From the NCBI RefSeq assembly GCF_005670685.2, contig NZ_CP062008.1:5208001-5272000 (forward strand): a stretch of 64,000 bases of DNA. The letters are read 5' to 3'. The DNA comes from Mycolicibacterium mucogenicum DSM 44124. GTDB taxonomy: Bacteria > Actinomycetota > Actinomycetes > Mycobacteriales > Mycobacteriaceae. The notes beneath the pieces are model-generated. The model saw only the letters and a list, made by a program, of their open reading frames with translations. It had not been told where the DNA came from and did not search any database. A program made the translations under genes and the position numbers. The number at the start of each line of letters is the position of its first letter. The stretch's first letter is position 1. Of this stretch, positions 26,621 to 37,359 are shown piece after piece.

Positions 26621-27586
26621 GTGTTCTTTGAATTGGACGAATCGCAGCGCGATTTCGCTGCGAGCATCGACGCCGCGCTGGGCGCGGCAGACGTGCCCGC
26701 CGCCGTTCGGGCGTGGGGTGGAGTCGAGAAGGCGGCCGACGCCGCACCCGGCCGCAAGGTCTGGTCGACGCTGGCCGACCTGGGTGTCACCGCGCTGAAC
26801 GTGCCGGAGGAGTTCGACGGCATCGGCGCGCACCCGGTGGATCTGGTTGTCGCACTTGAGCGTCTGGGCTACTGGGCCGTGCCCGGTCCGGTCACCGAAT
26901 CCATTGCGGTCGCCCCTGTGCTGCTGGCGTCAGATAAGCGTTCGGAAGGCCTGGCCTCGGGCGAGCTCATCGCCACCGTCGCCCTGCCGCCGCTGGCCCC
27001 GCGGGCCGTCGACGCCGACACCGCCGGTCTGATCCTGCTGGCCGGGGATGGTCAGGTGCAGGACGCCACCATCGGCGCCGAGCACCAGTCCGTCGACCCG
27101 GCCCGTCACCTGTTCGACGTGACCGCCACCGGCGAAGCCCAAACCGCGGACACGGCACAGGCTTTCGAGTTCGGCGCGCTGGCCACCGCCGCGCAGCTGG
27201 TGGGCGCCGGCCAGGCGATGCTCGACATGGCTGTCGAGTACGCCAAGCAGCGCACGCAGTTCGGCACCGTGATCGGGTCGTACCAGGCCATCAAGCACAA
27301 GCTGGCCGACGTGCACATCGCCGTCGAGCTGGCCCGCCCGCTGGTCTACGGCGCGGCCTTGGCCCTCGCCGACGGGTCGCCCACGCTGGCCCGCGATGTC
27401 AGCGCCGCCAAGGTCGCGGCCAACGAAGCCGCGCTGCTGGCCGCCCGGTCGTCGCTGCAGACGCACGGCGCCATCGGTTTCACGCAGGAACACGACCTGT
27501 CGCTGTTGCTGCTGCGCACGCAGGCGCTGCGCTCGGCGTGGGGCGACTCGGCGTGGCACCGGACCCGCGTACTGGAAGGGCTGTGA
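26621..27586 (+). CDS. fadE32: FadE32, acyl-CoA dehydrogenase partner subunit
   Basis: 321 residues from the GTG at 26621 (VFFELDESQRDFAASIDAAL), with GAGGG about ten bases upstream; Rv3563 is 319. Shorter than classical ACADs, as expected for the beta-type half of a heterotetramer: an N-terminal helical domain and a C-terminal helical domain (YAKQRTQFGTVIGSYQAIKHKLAD, about residue 205), with a divergent middle domain. It lies between fadE31 and fadE33 in one operon; the TGA overlaps a possible GTG start of fadE33. Confidence 0.9.
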   Translation: MFFELDESQRDFAASIDAALGAADVPAAVRAWGGVEKAADAAPGRKVWSTLADLGVTALNVPEEFDGIGAHPVDLVVALERLGYWAVPGPVTESIAVAPVLLASDKRSEGLASGELIATVALPPLAPRAVDADTAGLILLAGDGQVQDATIGAEHQSVDPARHLFDVTATGEAQTADTAQAFEFGALATAAQLVGAGQAMLDMAVEYAKQRTQFGTVIGSYQAIKHKLADVHIAVELARPLVYGAALALADGSPTLARDVSAAKVAANEAALLAARSSLQTHGAIGFTQEHDLSLLLLRTQALRSAWGDSAWHRTRVLEGL

Positions 27587-27588
27587 CG

Positions 27589-28524
27589 ATGAGCGAAGAA
27601 CGGGACATGCTGCGCGCCACCGTCGCAGCGCTGGTCGAGAAGCACGCCAGCCCTGAAGCCGTCCGGGCTGCCATCGAGTCCGAGAAGGGCTACGACGAGA
27701 AGCTCTGGCAGATGCTGTGCGAGCAGGTCGGCGCCGCGGCGCTGGTCGTGCCCGAGGAGCTCGGCGGTGCCGGTGGTGAATTGGGTGACGCCGCAGTGGT
27801 TCTCGAGGAACTGGCCAAGGGCCTCGTCCCGACGCCGCTGCTCGGCACCACGCTCGCCGAACTGGCTCTGCTCGCCGTCGGCGACGAAGAGCCACTGGAG
27901 GGCCTGGCCGAGGGAACGTCCATCGGAACCGTCGTTTTCGATGCCGGCTATGTCATCAACGGCGACGTCGCCGACGTGGTGATCGCCGCGCAGGACGGCC
28001 AGCTGACCCGCTGGACCGACAACACCGTCACCCCGGCGATCGCGATGGACCCGACGCGTCGTCTCGCCGCGGTAGCTCCGGGCAGTACCACCGCCCTGGG
28101 CGCCGACCCCGGCCTGGCGGACACCGCGGCCATCCTGATGGCCGTCGAGCAGGTCGCCGCCGCGAGCCGCTGCCTGGACCTGACCGTCGCGTACTCGAAG
28201 GACCGCGTGCAGTTCGGCCGGCCGATCGGCAGCTTCCAGGCGCTCAAGCACCGCATGTCGGATCTGTACGTCAAGGTCTCGGCCGCCCGCTCGATCGTCA
28301 ACGACGCCATCGCCGACCCGACGCCGACGAATGCGTCGCTGGCCCGCTACATGGCCACCGAGGCGTTCAATGCCGTTGCCGGCGAAGCGATCCAGATGCA
28401 CGGCGGCATCGCGATCACCTGGGAGAGCGACATCCAGTTCTACTTCAAGCGTGCGCACGGCAGTGCGCAGCTGCTCGGGTCGTCGCGGGAGCACCTGCGG
28501 CGACTGGAGGCTCAGATCCTCTGA
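27589..28524 (+). CDS. fadE33: FadE33, acyl-CoA dehydrogenase partner subunit
   Basis: 311 residues from the ATG at 27589; a GTG at 27583 inside the fadE32 stop would give 313 and would follow the overlap style of this locus. Rv3564 is 318. The C-terminal helical domain reads [26 protein letters not shown], then [24 protein letters not shown]. Partner of FadE31. The gene ends inside the 3' end of the convergent hutI (28512-28524), which marks the join between the cholesterol genes and the inserted histidine cluster; aspB follows directly in M. tuberculosis. Confidence 0.9.
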   Translation: MSEERDMLRATVAALVEKHASPEAVRAAIESEKGYDEKLWQMLCEQVGAAALVVPEELGGAGGELGDAAVVLEELAKGLVPTPLLGTTLAELALLAVGDEEPLEGLAEGTSIGTVVFDAGYVINGDVADVVIAAQDGQLTRWTDNTVTPAIAMDPTRRLAAVAPGSTTALGADPGLADTAAILMAVEQVAAASRCLDLTVAYSKDRVQFGRPIGSFQALKHRMSDLYVKVSAARSIVNDAIADPTPTNASLARYMATEAFNAVAGEAIQMHGGIAITWESDIQFYFKRAHGSAQLLGSSREHLRRLEAQIL

Positions 28525-29678
28525 CCGGCGTGCACCACATCGCGGATCAACGGCACCCCCGGCCGGTACGCGAGATGGATGTACGACGGCGCGTCGAGAC
28601 ACAGGAAGTCGGCGCGCTTACCGGGCGCCAGCGTTCCGACGTCGTCCCGGCGGAGCGCGGCCGCACCGCCGGCGGTCGCCGCCCACAATGCCTCCGCGGG
28701 AGTGAACTTCATGTCGCGAACGGCCACCGCGATGCAGAACGGCATGCTGGTGGTGAAGGAGCTCCCGGGGTTGCAGTCGGTGGCGATGGCGACCGTCACG
28801 CCGGCGTCGATCATCCGGCGCGCGTCCGGCCACGGTGCGCGCGTGGAGAACTCCGCTCCCGGCAGTAGCGTGGCGACCGTGCTACCGGAGGCCAGTGCCT
28901 CGATATCCGCGTCGGTGGCATACGTGCAGTGATCGACCGAGGCCGCCCCGAGTTGTACCGCCAGCTGAATCCCCTCGCTGGGGCCGAGTTGACCGGCGTG
29001 CAGCCGCGGTTGTAGGCCGGCCGCCATGCCCGCGGTGAGGATGGCACGGGATTCGTCGACGTCGAACGCTCCCCTGTCGCAGAACACGTCGATCCAGCGG
29101 GCCAGCGGTGCGCAGGCGTCCAACATCGGGCCGGTGACGAGGTCGATGTATCCGGCACGATCGTCACGGTATTCGGCAGGAACCACATGGGCTCCGAGAA
29201 ATGTTGTCTCTCCGGTGTATTCGCGGGCGATGCGCAGGGAACGGGCCTCGTTCTGGATGTCGAGGCCGTATCCGCTCTTGCATTCGAACGTCGTCACCCC
29301 CGCGGCAGACAGTTCACCGGCCAGCCGGCGCACGCCCGCCGACAGAGTGGAATCGTCGGCTGCGCGGGTCGCCGCCACCGTCGTCGCGATACCGCCGGCG
29401 GCATAGGGCTGTCCGCTCATCCGGGCTGCGAACTCCGCCGACCGTTCACCGGCGAACACCAGGTGGGCATGACTGTCGACGAATCCGGGCACGACGCTCA
29501 CGCCGCCGCAGTCGACGCGTCCGTCCGCAGCGGGCGCATCGCGGCGCCGGCCCACCCACTCGATCGTGTCACCGGCCACGAGCACGGCCCCGTCGCTGAC
29601 CACACCGAGAGCGCTGCCGTCGCCCTGCGCCGGGTCGTTGGTGACCAGCTCGGCGATGCCGTCGTACAGGATGGTCAT
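28512..29678 (-). CDS. hutI: HutI, imidazolonepropionase
   Basis: 388 residues. Metal-dependent amidohydrolase that hydrolyses 4-imidazolone-5-propanoate to N-formimino-L-glutamate. Motifs: [17 protein letters not shown] (metal His pair), [29 protein letters not shown] and [10 protein letters not shown] with the metal Asp. Last gene of the hut operon; its ATG overlaps the hutF stop as ATGA. It converges with and overlaps fadE33 by 13 bp. Confidence 0.93.
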   Translation of the reverse strand: MTILYDGIAELVTNDPAQGDGSALGVVSDGAVLVAGDTIEWVGRRRDAPAADGRVDCGGVSVVPGFVDSHAHLVFAGERSAEFAARMSGQPYAAGGIATTVAATRAADDSTLSAGVRRLAGELSAAGVTTFECKSGYGLDIQNEARSLRIAREYTGETTFLGAHVVPAEYRDDRAGYIDLVTGPMLDACAPLARWIDVFCDRGAFDVDESRAILTAGMAAGLQPRLHAGQLGPSEGIQLAVQLGAASVDHCTYATDADIEALASGSTVATLLPGAEFSTRAPWPDARRMIDAGVTVAIATDCNPGSSFTTSMPFCIAVAVRDMKFTPAEALWAATAGGAAALRRDDVGTLAPGKRADFLCLDAPSYIHLAYRPGVPLIRDVVHAGQRI

Positions 29679-31021
29679 GAGTCCCCCAGCAGGTTCTCGA
29701 TCGCCTTGCTCAATTCCGCGGCCACGTCGACGCGGACATGTCTACGGTCGGCGACCACCACCTGTCCGTCGATCACCACGTCGGTGACATCGGCGGCGGT
29801 GGCGGCGAACACGATCGTCTCCGCGGTGGCCCCGCCACCGGCAGTGCGTACCGAATTCAGGTCCACCGCAACCAGGTCGGCGCGCGCGCCGACCTGCAGC
29901 ACGCCCGCATCCGCCCAGCCGATGGCGTGTTGGCCGTCGACGGTGGCGGCGCGTAACAAGGTCGGTGCGCCGATGATGCCGCGCTCCTGTCGGGCCAATC
30001 GTTCATCGAGTTCGACGGCGCGGGCCTCCTCGAACATGTCGATGACAGCGTGGCTGTCGGATCCCAGACTGAACAGTCCCGGTGTGTTCAGCAGGGCCGG
30101 CGCCGGGCCGATCCCGTCACCGAGATCCCGTTCGGTGGTGGGGCAAAAGCAGACACCGGTGGCCGAGGCACTCATGTCGGCGATATCGCCGGCGGTCAGA
30201 TGGGTGGCATGGACGGCGGTGGTCCGCGGGCCGAGCGCGCCGGCGTCACGCAGCACCGCGGTGGGCGTGCGCCCGTGCACGGCCTGGCACTGCTCGATCT
30301 CAGCGCGCTGTTCGGACGAGTGCACGTGCAGCGGCGCCGAGTGCGCGGACGCCCACTCGACCACATCGGGCATCTGGTCGACGGGGACGCCACGTACGGA
30401 ATGCAGTGCGGCGCCGACGAGAACGCCGGGCCTGGAACGTGTTTGGTCACGTAGGATTTCGGCGCGTTCGGCCCAGCCGGCCCCACTGCCGTCCCCGAAT
30501 CGCTGTTGCGGCCCGTCCTGCAGCGCCGCGCCGTCCGGTGCGGAACTCAGATAGCAGGTGTCGAGCAGCGTCAGCCGCGGCCCCGCGTCGGCCGCGGCCT
30601 CGATCAGCGCATGTCCCATCGCATTCGGGTCCGAATAGGGACGGCCGCCGGTGTCATGATGCAGGTAGTGGAACTCCCCGACGGAGGTGATACCGGCCAG
30701 CGCCATCTCGGCGTACACGGCGCGGGCCAAGGCGCGGTAGCGATCCGGATCCAAGCGGTCGGCCACCCGGTACATGAGGTCACGCCACGTCCAGAACGAT
30801 CCCCGATCGCGCTGGGTGCGCCCACGCAGTGCACGGTGGAAGGCATGCGAATGAGCGTTCGCCATACCAGGGATCACCAAGCCGGACAAGCGGTTCGACG
30901 CGCCGGTGGCCGGCGCACCCGCCACGATCGAGGTGATTCGGCCGTCGTCGACGGTGATCAGCACGCCCGCCTGCACCGTGTCGCCGAGCCAGGCGTGCTC
31001 ACACCACCAGGTGACCGTCAC
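29675..31021 (-). CDS. hutF: HutF, formimidoylglutamate deiminase
   Basis: 448 residues from the GTG at 31021, which overlaps the M20 hydrolase stop; longer frames to 31399 are shadow. Amidohydrolase-superfamily deaminase that converts N-formimino-L-glutamate to N-formyl-L-glutamate plus ammonia. Motifs: [51 protein letters not shown], and [10 protein letters not shown]. Its presence means the five-step route via formylglutamate is used rather than direct HutG formiminoglutamase. Confidence 0.92.
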   Translation of the reverse strand: MTVTWWCEHAWLGDTVQAGVLITVDDGRITSIVAGAPATGASNRLSGLVIPGMANAHSHAFHRALRGRTQRDRGSFWTWRDLMYRVADRLDPDRYRALARAVYAEMALAGITSVGEFHYLHHDTGGRPYSDPNAMGHALIEAAADAGPRLTLLDTCYLSSAPDGAALQDGPQQRFGDGSGAGWAERAEILRDQTRSRPGVLVGAALHSVRGVPVDQMPDVVEWASAHSAPLHVHSSEQRAEIEQCQAVHGRTPTAVLRDAGALGPRTTAVHATHLTAGDIADMSASATGVCFCPTTERDLGDGIGPAPALLNTPGLFSLGSDSHAVIDMFEEARAVELDERLARQERGIIGAPTLLRAATVDGQHAIGWADAGVLQVGARADLVAVDLNSVRTAGGGATAETIVFAATAADVTDVVIDGQVVVADRRHVRVDVAAELSKAIENLLGDS

Positions 31022-32256
31022 CGCGAAACCCACTCGGCCATCACGTCGGCAAGAGCAACCGCACCGCGGTTGCAGTCGGCGGGTTCCGCGTGCTCGACAG
31101 GCGAGTGCGACACCCCCGTCGGGTTGCGGACGAACAGCATCGCCGTCGGCACCTGAGCCGCGAGGATGCCGGCGTCGTGGCCGGCCGCCGTGGGCAGTAC
31201 CGGGATGTCCCCCAGGTGGCGCAGGGCCTTGGTCAGCCGGCTGCGCGGCCCTTCCGGGAATTCGACGATCGGTGTGATCGATTCGGCGATGACGTCGAGG
31301 GTCACCGACTCGTGTTCGGCGTGCCGCCGTGCTTCCGCGGAGATGGCATCGACCAGTGCGCCGAGGGTGACCTCGTCCGCGGCGCGGGCGTCCAACCATG
31401 CCCGAATCTGCGACGGTATCGCGTTGGCTCCGTTGGGGGCCACGATCACCTTGCCGAAGGTCGCCACCGCTTTGTGCGCCTCGGCCTGCGCCCGCGCGGT
31501 GTGCACCGAGGACGCGAAGGCCAACATGGGGTCACGGCGATCGACCAGACGGGTGGCACCGGCATGGTTGGCCTCACCGTCGAACGTGAACTCCCAGCGG
31601 CCGTGCGGCCAGATCGATGAAGCGACCGCGATGGGGGCATCGACCAGGTCGAGCGCCCGGCCCTGTTCCACGTGCAACTCGACGAACACGCCGACCCGCG
31701 CGGCCAGGTGCGGATCCGGGCCCAGGTGCCCGGGATCGCGCCCGGCGCGAACGAGGGCCTCCGCCAACGTGATTCCGTCGATGTCGCGCAGCCCGCGCGC
31801 CCGGTCGGCACTCAGCGCACCGGTCGACAGCTGCGAGCCCACGCAGGCCACCCCGAACCGTGCGCCTTCCTCATCCGAGAACGCCGCCACCCCGACCGGG
31901 ATGGCGGGCACCACACCGCGCTCCCGCACGATATCGATCGCGGCGAAGGCCGAGACGATACCGAGCGGCCCGTCGAAGGCGCCACCGTCGGGCACCGAGT
32001 CCAGATGCGAACCGGTCACGAACGCGTCGCGCGGATCACCGGACCAGCCCGGCGGCAGCCACCAGGCCCACAGATTGCCGTTGCGATCGACCTCGACGTC
32101 CATGCCACGCCGCTCGGCCTCGCCGATGAACCACTCGCGCAGGGTCAGATCGGCGTCGGTCCACGCGAACCGGCGATATCCGCCGTTGGCCGGGTTGCGG
32201 CCGACGTCGAGGATGGTCGGCCACAACTTGTCGAACGACGTGCCGGACGATGTCAC
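31018..32256 (-). CDS. M20-family amidohydrolase of the hut operon (allantoate amidohydrolase-like)
   Basis: 412 residues from the GTG at 32256, overlapping the hutU stop. Family: N-carbamoyl-L-amino-acid hydrolase/allantoate amidohydrolase, with metal sites in [34 protein letters not shown] and a C-terminal GHDAGIL, plus the dimerisation insert ([19 protein letters not shown]). The order hutU-M20-hutF-hutI is, to my recollection, also that of Streptomyces hut loci, always without a classical hutG. The simplest reading is that this enzyme removes the formyl group from N-formylglutamate, though homology alone would say allantoate or carbamoyl amino acid. Confidence 0.85.
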   Translation of the reverse strand: MTSSGTSFDKLWPTILDVGRNPANGGYRRFAWTDADLTLREWFIGEAERRGMDVEVDRNGNLWAWWLPPGWSGDPRDAFVTGSHLDSVPDGGAFDGPLGIVSAFAAIDIVRERGVVPAIPVGVAAFSDEEGARFGVACVGSQLSTGALSADRARGLRDIDGITLAEALVRAGRDPGHLGPDPHLAARVGVFVELHVEQGRALDLVDAPIAVASSIWPHGRWEFTFDGEANHAGATRLVDRRDPMLAFASSVHTARAQAEAHKAVATFGKVIVAPNGANAIPSQIRAWLDARAADEVTLGALVDAISAEARRHAEHESVTLDVIAESITPIVEFPEGPRSRLTKALRHLGDIPVLPTAAGHDAGILAAQVPTAMLFVRNPTGVSHSPVEHAEPADCNRGAVALADVMAEWVSR

Positions 32257-33926
32257 GCGTTCTCCCACATCGGGATCCGCACGCCCCGTTTGCGTGCCAC
32301 GTCGGCGGCATGCTCGTAGCCGGCGTCCACGTGCCTGATGACACCCATGCCCGGGTCGTTGGTCAGCACCCGCTCGAGCTTCTGTGCCGCCAGTTCGGTG
32401 CCGTCGGCCACGCACACCTGGCCGGCGTGGATGGAGCGCCCGATGCCCACGCCACCGCCGTGATGGATGGACACCCAGGACGCGCCGGACGCGGTGTTGA
32501 CCAATGCGTTGAGCAACGGCCAGTCGGCGATCGCATCGGAACCGTCGAGCATGGACTCGGTCTCGCGGTAGGGCGATGCGACCGATCCCGAATCCAGGTG
32601 GTCACGGCCGATCACCAGCGGTGCCGAGAGCTCACCGGAGGCGACCATCTCGTTGAACCGCAGGCCGGCCCGGTGCCGCTCGCCGTACCCGAGCCAGCAG
32701 ATGCGTGCGGGCAGGCCCTCGAACGCGACCTTCTCACCGGCCATGGTGATCCAGCGCCGCAGATGGTCGTTGTCGGGGAACAGCTCCAGGATCGCCCGGT
32801 CCGTCGCGGCGATATCGGCGGGGTCTCCCGACAGAGCGGCCCAGCGGAACGGTCCCAGGCCCTCCTCGAACTGCGGGCGAATGTACGCCGGCACGAATCC
32901 CGGGAAAGCGAAAGCGCGGTCGTAGCCGGCCTTGCGCGCCTCGTCCCGGATCGAGTTGCCGTAATCGAACACCTCGGCGCCACGGTCCATGAAGCCGACC
33001 ATGGCGGCGACGTGCTTGGCCATGGACAACTCGGCCTGCTCGGTGAAGTACGCGGGATCCTTGTCCGCCATCTTCTTCATGTCCTCGAAATCGACGCCCA
33101 ACGGCAGGTAGGACAACGGGTCGTGGGCCGAAGTCTGGTCGGTGACGATATCGATCGGGGCTTCACGTTCCAGGAGTTCGGGGAACACCGCCGCCGCATT
33201 GCCGACGAACCCGATCGACAACGGCCGCTTGGCATCCCGCGCTTCGATCGCCATCGCCAGGGCTTCGTCGATGTCAGTGGCCTTGGTGTCCAGGTAGCGG
33301 TGTGCGATGCGCCGGTCGATGCGGCTCTCGTCGCAGTCCACGCAGATCGCGACGCCCTCGTTCATGGTGACCGCGAGTGGCTGTGCCCCGCCCATGCCGC
33401 CCACGCCGGCCGTCAGGGTGATGGTGCCGGCCAGGGTGCCACCGAATCGTTTGCGCGCCACCGCACCGAAGGTCTCGAACGTGCCCTGCAGGATGCCCTG
33501 GGTGCCGATGTAGATCCAGGAGCCGGCCGTCATCTGGCCGTACATCATCAGCCCTTCGGCTTCCAGCTTGCGAAACTGCTCCCAGGTGGCCCAGTCGCCG
33601 ACCAGGTTCGAATTCGCCAGCAGCACACGAGGCGACCAGACGTTGGTCCGGAAGACGCCGACCGGTTTCCCCGATTGGATGAGCAGCGTCTCGTCGTCGG
33701 CCAGCGACCGCAGCGTGCGGACGATCGCATCGAAGGCCTCCCAGTTCCGGGCCGCGCGGCCCGTGCCGCCGTAGACGACGAGGTCCTCTGGATGCTCGGC
33801 CACCTCAGGATCGAGGTTGTTCATCAGCATGCGCAGGGCAGCTTCCTGTTGCCAACCGCGACAAGAGATTTCAGAGCCGCGGGGGGCGCGGACGGGACGT
33901 GGGCCGGTGGTCACCGAATTGGTCAT
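32253..33926 (-). CDS. hutU: HutU, urocanate hydratase
   Basis: 557 residues, the normal family length. NAD-dependent addition of water to urocanate giving imidazolonepropionate. Motifs: [27 protein letters not shown] [36 protein letters not shown], the family active-site region [13 protein letters not shown] and [18 protein letters not shown]. The start ATG at 33926 is 31 bp after the stop of the ABC solute-binding protein, the only sizeable gap in the operon. Confidence 0.95.
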   Translation of the reverse strand: MTNSVTTGPRPVRAPRGSEISCRGWQQEAALRMLMNNLDPEVAEHPEDLVVYGGTGRAARNWEAFDAIVRTLRSLADDETLLIQSGKPVGVFRTNVWSPRVLLANSNLVGDWATWEQFRKLEAEGLMMYGQMTAGSWIYIGTQGILQGTFETFGAVARKRFGGTLAGTITLTAGVGGMGGAQPLAVTMNEGVAICVDCDESRIDRRIAHRYLDTKATDIDEALAMAIEARDAKRPLSIGFVGNAAAVFPELLEREAPIDIVTDQTSAHDPLSYLPLGVDFEDMKKMADKDPAYFTEQAELSMAKHVAAMVGFMDRGAEVFDYGNSIRDEARKAGYDRAFAFPGFVPAYIRPQFEEGLGPFRWAALSGDPADIAATDRAILELFPDNDHLRRWITMAGEKVAFEGLPARICWLGYGERHRAGLRFNEMVASGELSAPLVIGRDHLDSGSVASPYRETESMLDGSDAIADWPLLNALVNTASGASWVSIHHGGGVGIGRSIHAGQVCVADGTELAAQKLERVLTNDPGMGVIRHVDAGYEHAADVARKRGVRIPMWENA

Positions 33927-33957
33927 GAGAATACAGATCCTTTGCCGAGAGAGTCGT

Positions 33958-34881
33958 TCACTGTCCGCCGATGCCGGCGCTCGCCAGCCACTTCTTGGCG
34001 ATATCAGAGAGGTTGGCGCCGGTGGCGGCCTGGGCGTTCATCGAGATCAGGTCGTCTGTGGTGAGTTTCGCCGACACCGCGTCGAGGGTCTTGGTGACGG
34101 TGTCGTTCTGCTTGCCGGCCTTGATCAGTGGCACCACGTTCTCCGCCGCGAACAGATTCTTGTTGTCCTCCAGGGCCACAAGATGATTCGCCTTCAGGCC
34201 CGGGTCGGTGCTGAACAGGTCGCCCGCTTGGATCTGACCATTGGTGAGAGCTGTCATCGTCAGTGTTCCGCCTGCGTCGAGGCTGACGAAGTCCTTGAAG
34301 TTGAGTCCGTACACGTCGCGCAGGCCGACCACACCCTGCTGGCGGGTCTTCCATTCCGCCGGGCCGCCCAGCACCAGTTCCCCAGCGACCAGGCCCAGGT
34401 CGGAGATGGTCTTGAGCTTGTACTTGTCGGCCGTCGCCTGGGTGACCGCGACGACGTCCTTGTCCTCGGCGGCCGACGGGGTCAGCATGGCGATCCCGGC
34501 GGGGAGCTTGCCCTTGAGTTCGGTGGCCACCGCATCCTGCGTCGCGGCGGTCGACTTGGGGTCGAGATGGCTCAGCAACGCTCCGGTGTATTCGGGAACC
34601 AAGTCGATCGACCCGTCCTTCAAGGCCTGGAGGTAGACCTCTCGGCTGCCGATGTTGAACTGCTCCTTGACGCTGACGCCCTTGGCCTGCAACGCCTGCG
34701 AGTAGATGCTGGCGACGAGCTGGCTTTCGGTGAAGTCGGCGGATCCGATGATGATCTGCGATCCCGCGGAGCCCTTGTCGCTCCCGCCGCCGGAGAGCGG
34801 GTCTCCCCCACCTCCGCCACACGCGCTGAGCGCGAACACGGCAGTGGCGGCGACGATCGAGAGGATGCTGCGCTTCTTCAT
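33958..34881 (-). CDS. OpuC/ProX-type ABC solute-binding lipoprotein
   Basis: 307 residues from the ATG at 34881. The signal peptide [21 protein letters not shown] has a lipobox with Cys21, followed by a Gly-rich linker, then an OpuAC domain ([23 protein letters not shown]...[14 protein letters not shown]). The start overlaps the permease stop (ATGA). Family members bind betaine or choline, but the QAT-type transporter HutXWV of rhizobia imports histidine, and this gene sits in a hut operon, so histidine or urocanate is a good candidate ligand. Anchored to the outer face of the membrane. Confidence 0.88.
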   Translation of the reverse strand: MKKRSILSIVAATAVFALSACGGGGGDPLSGGGSDKGSAGSQIIIGSADFTESQLVASIYSQALQAKGVSVKEQFNIGSREVYLQALKDGSIDLVPEYTGALLSHLDPKSTAATQDAVATELKGKLPAGIAMLTPSAAEDKDVVAVTQATADKYKLKTISDLGLVAGELVLGGPAEWKTRQQGVVGLRDVYGLNFKDFVSLDAGGTLTMTALTNGQIQAGDLFSTDPGLKANHLVALEDNKNLFAAENVVPLIKAGKQNDTVTKTLDAVSAKLTTDDLISMNAQAATGANLSDIAKKWLASAGIGGQ

Positions 34882-35615
34882 GGTGCTTTCTCCAAGGTGA
34901 AGGTGGTTACTGAGGTTTCGATGGGTGAGGCGGATTTGCTTGCGGCCCGGCGCAGGCCGGGAGACACGATGAGCCTGCCGATCCAGGCGAAGGTGAACTC
35001 GAGCACGATGGCGAGGAGGGCGACCAGGATTGCGCCGCCGGCCATTTCGCTGAAACTTGCTGTTGCCCGGCCGTCCAGGATGAACCGGCCGAGGCCCTGC
35101 AGACCGAGGTACGCAGCGATGGTGGCCGTCGAAACGATCTGCAGTGTGGCGCTTCTGACGCCGGACACCAGCAGCGGCAACGCACACGGCAGCTGCACAC
35201 GCAGCAGGATCTGGGTTCTGGTGAACCCCATGCCGCGCGCTGCGTCCACCGCGTGCTGATCGGCGCTCTGGATGCCGGCGTAGGTGCCGGTGAGGATGGG
35301 TGGCACGGCCAGCAGCACCAGCACGACGATGGTGGGCAGGATGTACACCAACTTGCCGGCCACCACCGGTGAGATGATCAGGAACAGCAGCACGAGCAGA
35401 CCGAGGGATGGCAAGGCGCGCAGCGCATTTGCAAATCCGGCGACCACCGCCTCGCCACGGCCGGTGTACCCGATCACGATCCCGAGCGGGACCGCGATCG
35501 CAAGTGCGGCCAGCAGTGCGATGCCGGAGTAGAGCAGGTGGTACCCGACCTGCACGGGGATGCCGCCCGAGCCGGACCAATTGGCCGGGTCGGCGAACCA
35601 GCCGACGATGTTCAT
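34878..35615 (-). CDS. ABC transporter permease (OpuC/QAT type)
   Basis: 245 residues from the ATG at 35615. Five to six transmembrane helices and the BPD permease EAA-like loop (DAARGMGFTRTQILLRVQLPCALPLL, about residue 145). Second of two permease genes, overlapping both neighbours by ATGA. Forms the channel with the product of 35612-36256. Confidence 0.88.
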   Translation of the reverse strand: MNIVGWFADPANWSGSGGIPVQVGYHLLYSGIALLAALAIAVPLGIVIGYTGRGEAVVAGFANALRALPSLGLLVLLFLIISPVVAGKLVYILPTIVVLVLLAVPPILTGTYAGIQSADQHAVDAARGMGFTRTQILLRVQLPCALPLLVSGVRSATLQIVSTATIAAYLGLQGLGRFILDGRATASFSEMAGGAILVALLAIVLEFTFAWIGRLIVSPGLRRAASKSASPIETSVTTFTLEKAP

Positions 35616-36256
35616 GACGTCACCGTCCGCTGCCGCCATGGGGTGAGCAGCTTGTTCAGCCAGATGATCAGCCCGTCGAAGATGATCGCGAGCACCGCAC
35701 ACAGGACCACGCCGGTGATCAGCGGAACGTACAGCCGCAGCTGAAAGCCTTGTGTGAAAAGCGATCCGAGCTGAGGAATGCCCAGCAGGGCGGCCATGGT
35801 GACGATGCTGACGTTGGACACCACCGCGACGCGCAGGCCCGCGGCGATCACCGGCACCGCGACGGGAAGTTCTACGAGCAGTAGGCGCTGCCAACCGCGG
35901 TAGCCCATCGCCTCGGCGGCGGCCACAGTGTCGTGCGGTACCGAACCGAGACCGTCGGCGACGACGCGCACCAACAACGCCAGGGTGTACAGCGTCAGTG
36001 CGACAACGATATTCACCGGATCAAGGATCTTGGTGCCGAGGATCACCGGCAGGATGATGAACAGGGCCAGCGACGGGATGGTGTAGAGCAGGCCGGCGGT
36101 ACCGACGATGGCGGCGTACCCGCGACCGGAGCGGTGCGCCCACCAGCCCAGCGGCAGAGCCAGCGCCAGCCCGATGACGGTCGGGACCAGAGTGAGCCAG
36201 GTGTGGCTGACGGTCAGCGAGACGATGCGGTCGATGTTCGACGAGAGCCAGTTCAT
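35612..36256 (-). CDS. ABC transporter permease (OpuC/QAT type)
   Basis: 214 residues from the ATG at 36256. Five predicted helices and the EAA-like loop AAAEAMGYRGWQRLLLVELPVAVPVI. Overlaps the ATPase gene stop and the next permease start by four bases each. Partner permease of 34878-35615. Confidence 0.88.
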   Translation of the reverse strand: MNWLSSNIDRIVSLTVSHTWLTLVPTVIGLALALPLGWWAHRSGRGYAAIVGTAGLLYTIPSLALFIILPVILGTKILDPVNIVVALTLYTLALLVRVVADGLGSVPHDTVAAAEAMGYRGWQRLLLVELPVAVPVIAAGLRVAVVSNVSIVTMAALLGIPQLGSLFTQGFQLRLYVPLITGVVLCAVLAIIFDGLIIWLNKLLTPWRQRTVTS

Positions 36257-37359
36257 GCCGACACCGACCTCGCGTCCTTGGCCCGTCGGATCGCGTCGAT
36301 GATGCCGTGGTCGGTCGCGGTGCCGAGGAGCACACCCGATTCGTCGGTGATCACACCCCGCCCACTCGGGCTGGACAGCGCGGCGTTGAGCAGCTCGCGC
36401 AGCGGGTCGCCGCGGCGGGCGGTGGTACACAGTGTGATGTCGCCGTCGAGCACCGTGTCGCCGGACAGCGTCGTGGTGTCGACCCAGCCGAGCGGGGACC
36501 CGTGCGCGTTGACCGCGAGCACCCACCGCCCCGAGTCGGACGGAATCGCCGAAATCGATTGCCCCACAGCGATCGTCGGCTCCCGATGCAACGGCAGCCG
36601 GTCGTCGCCGGTGTGGAAGCCGAGCGCCCGGTAGCCGCGTGCCGACCCGACGAAGTCTGCGACGAAGGCGTCGTTAGGGGCCGCCAGCAGTTCGGCCGGC
36701 GTCGCCGCCTGGGCGAGGGTGCCTCCTTCGCGAAGCACGACGACCTGGTCACCCAGCTTGAGCGCCTCGTCGATATCGTGGGTGACCATCACGATGGTCT
36801 TGGAGATATCGGCCTGCAGGCGCAGGAATTCGTCCTGCAACTGGTTGCGGACGATCGGATCCACGGCGCTGAACGGCTCGTCCATGAGCAGGAAGGGCGG
36901 GTCGGTCGCCAGCGCGCGAGCCACGCCGACCCGCTGTTGCTGCCCGCCGGACAATTGCCACGGATACCGGTGGGCGAACTTGGCATCGAGGCCGACGCGC
37001 TCCAGCAGTTCCATTGCCGCCGAACGTGTTTCCTTCTTACTGCCACCGAGCAGCCGGGGCAGTGCGGCGACGTTGTCGACCACCGTGCGGTGCGGAAAGA
37101 GACCGGCGTTCTGGATGACGTAACCGATCTTGCGCCGCAACGCCACCCGGTCCAGCGACTGGGTGTCGACACCGTCGAGTTCGATGGTGCCCGAGGTGGG
37201 TTCGATGAGCCGGTTGATCAACCGCATGGAGGTCGTCTTCCCGCATCCTGACGGGCCGACCAACGCGGTGATCTTGCCGCCCGGAGCGGTGAGCGTCAGG
37301 TTGTCGACGGCGACCGTGCCGTCGGGATACACCTTGGAGACGGTGTCGAATGTGATCAT
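36253..37359 (-). CDS. ABC transporter ATPase with C-terminal CBS region (OpuCA/ProV type)
   Basis: 368 residues. Walker A GPSGCGKTTSMRLINRLIEP, Q-loop VIQNAGLFPH, signature LSGGQQQRVGVARAL, Walker B LLMDEPFSAVDP, and the ProV/OpuCA-specific MRLINRLIEPTSG stretch. The last about 120 residues form a CBS-like pair (GSPLGWVDTTTLSGD, GVITDESGVLLGTATDHGI), known to sense ionic strength or nucleotides in OpuA. ATG overlaps the IclR stop. Confidence 0.92.
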   Translation of the reverse strand: MITFDTVSKVYPDGTVAVDNLTLTAPGGKITALVGPSGCGKTTSMRLINRLIEPTSGTIELDGVDTQSLDRVALRRKIGYVIQNAGLFPHRTVVDNVAALPRLLGGSKKETRSAAMELLERVGLDAKFAHRYPWQLSGGQQQRVGVARALATDPPFLLMDEPFSAVDPIVRNQLQDEFLRLQADISKTIVMVTHDIDEALKLGDQVVVLREGGTLAQAATPAELLAAPNDAFVADFVGSARGYRALGFHTGDDRLPLHREPTIAVGQSISAIPSDSGRWVLAVNAHGSPLGWVDTTTLSGDTVLDGDITLCTTARRGDPLRELLNAALSSPSGRGVITDESGVLLGTATDHGIIDAIRRAKDARSVSA

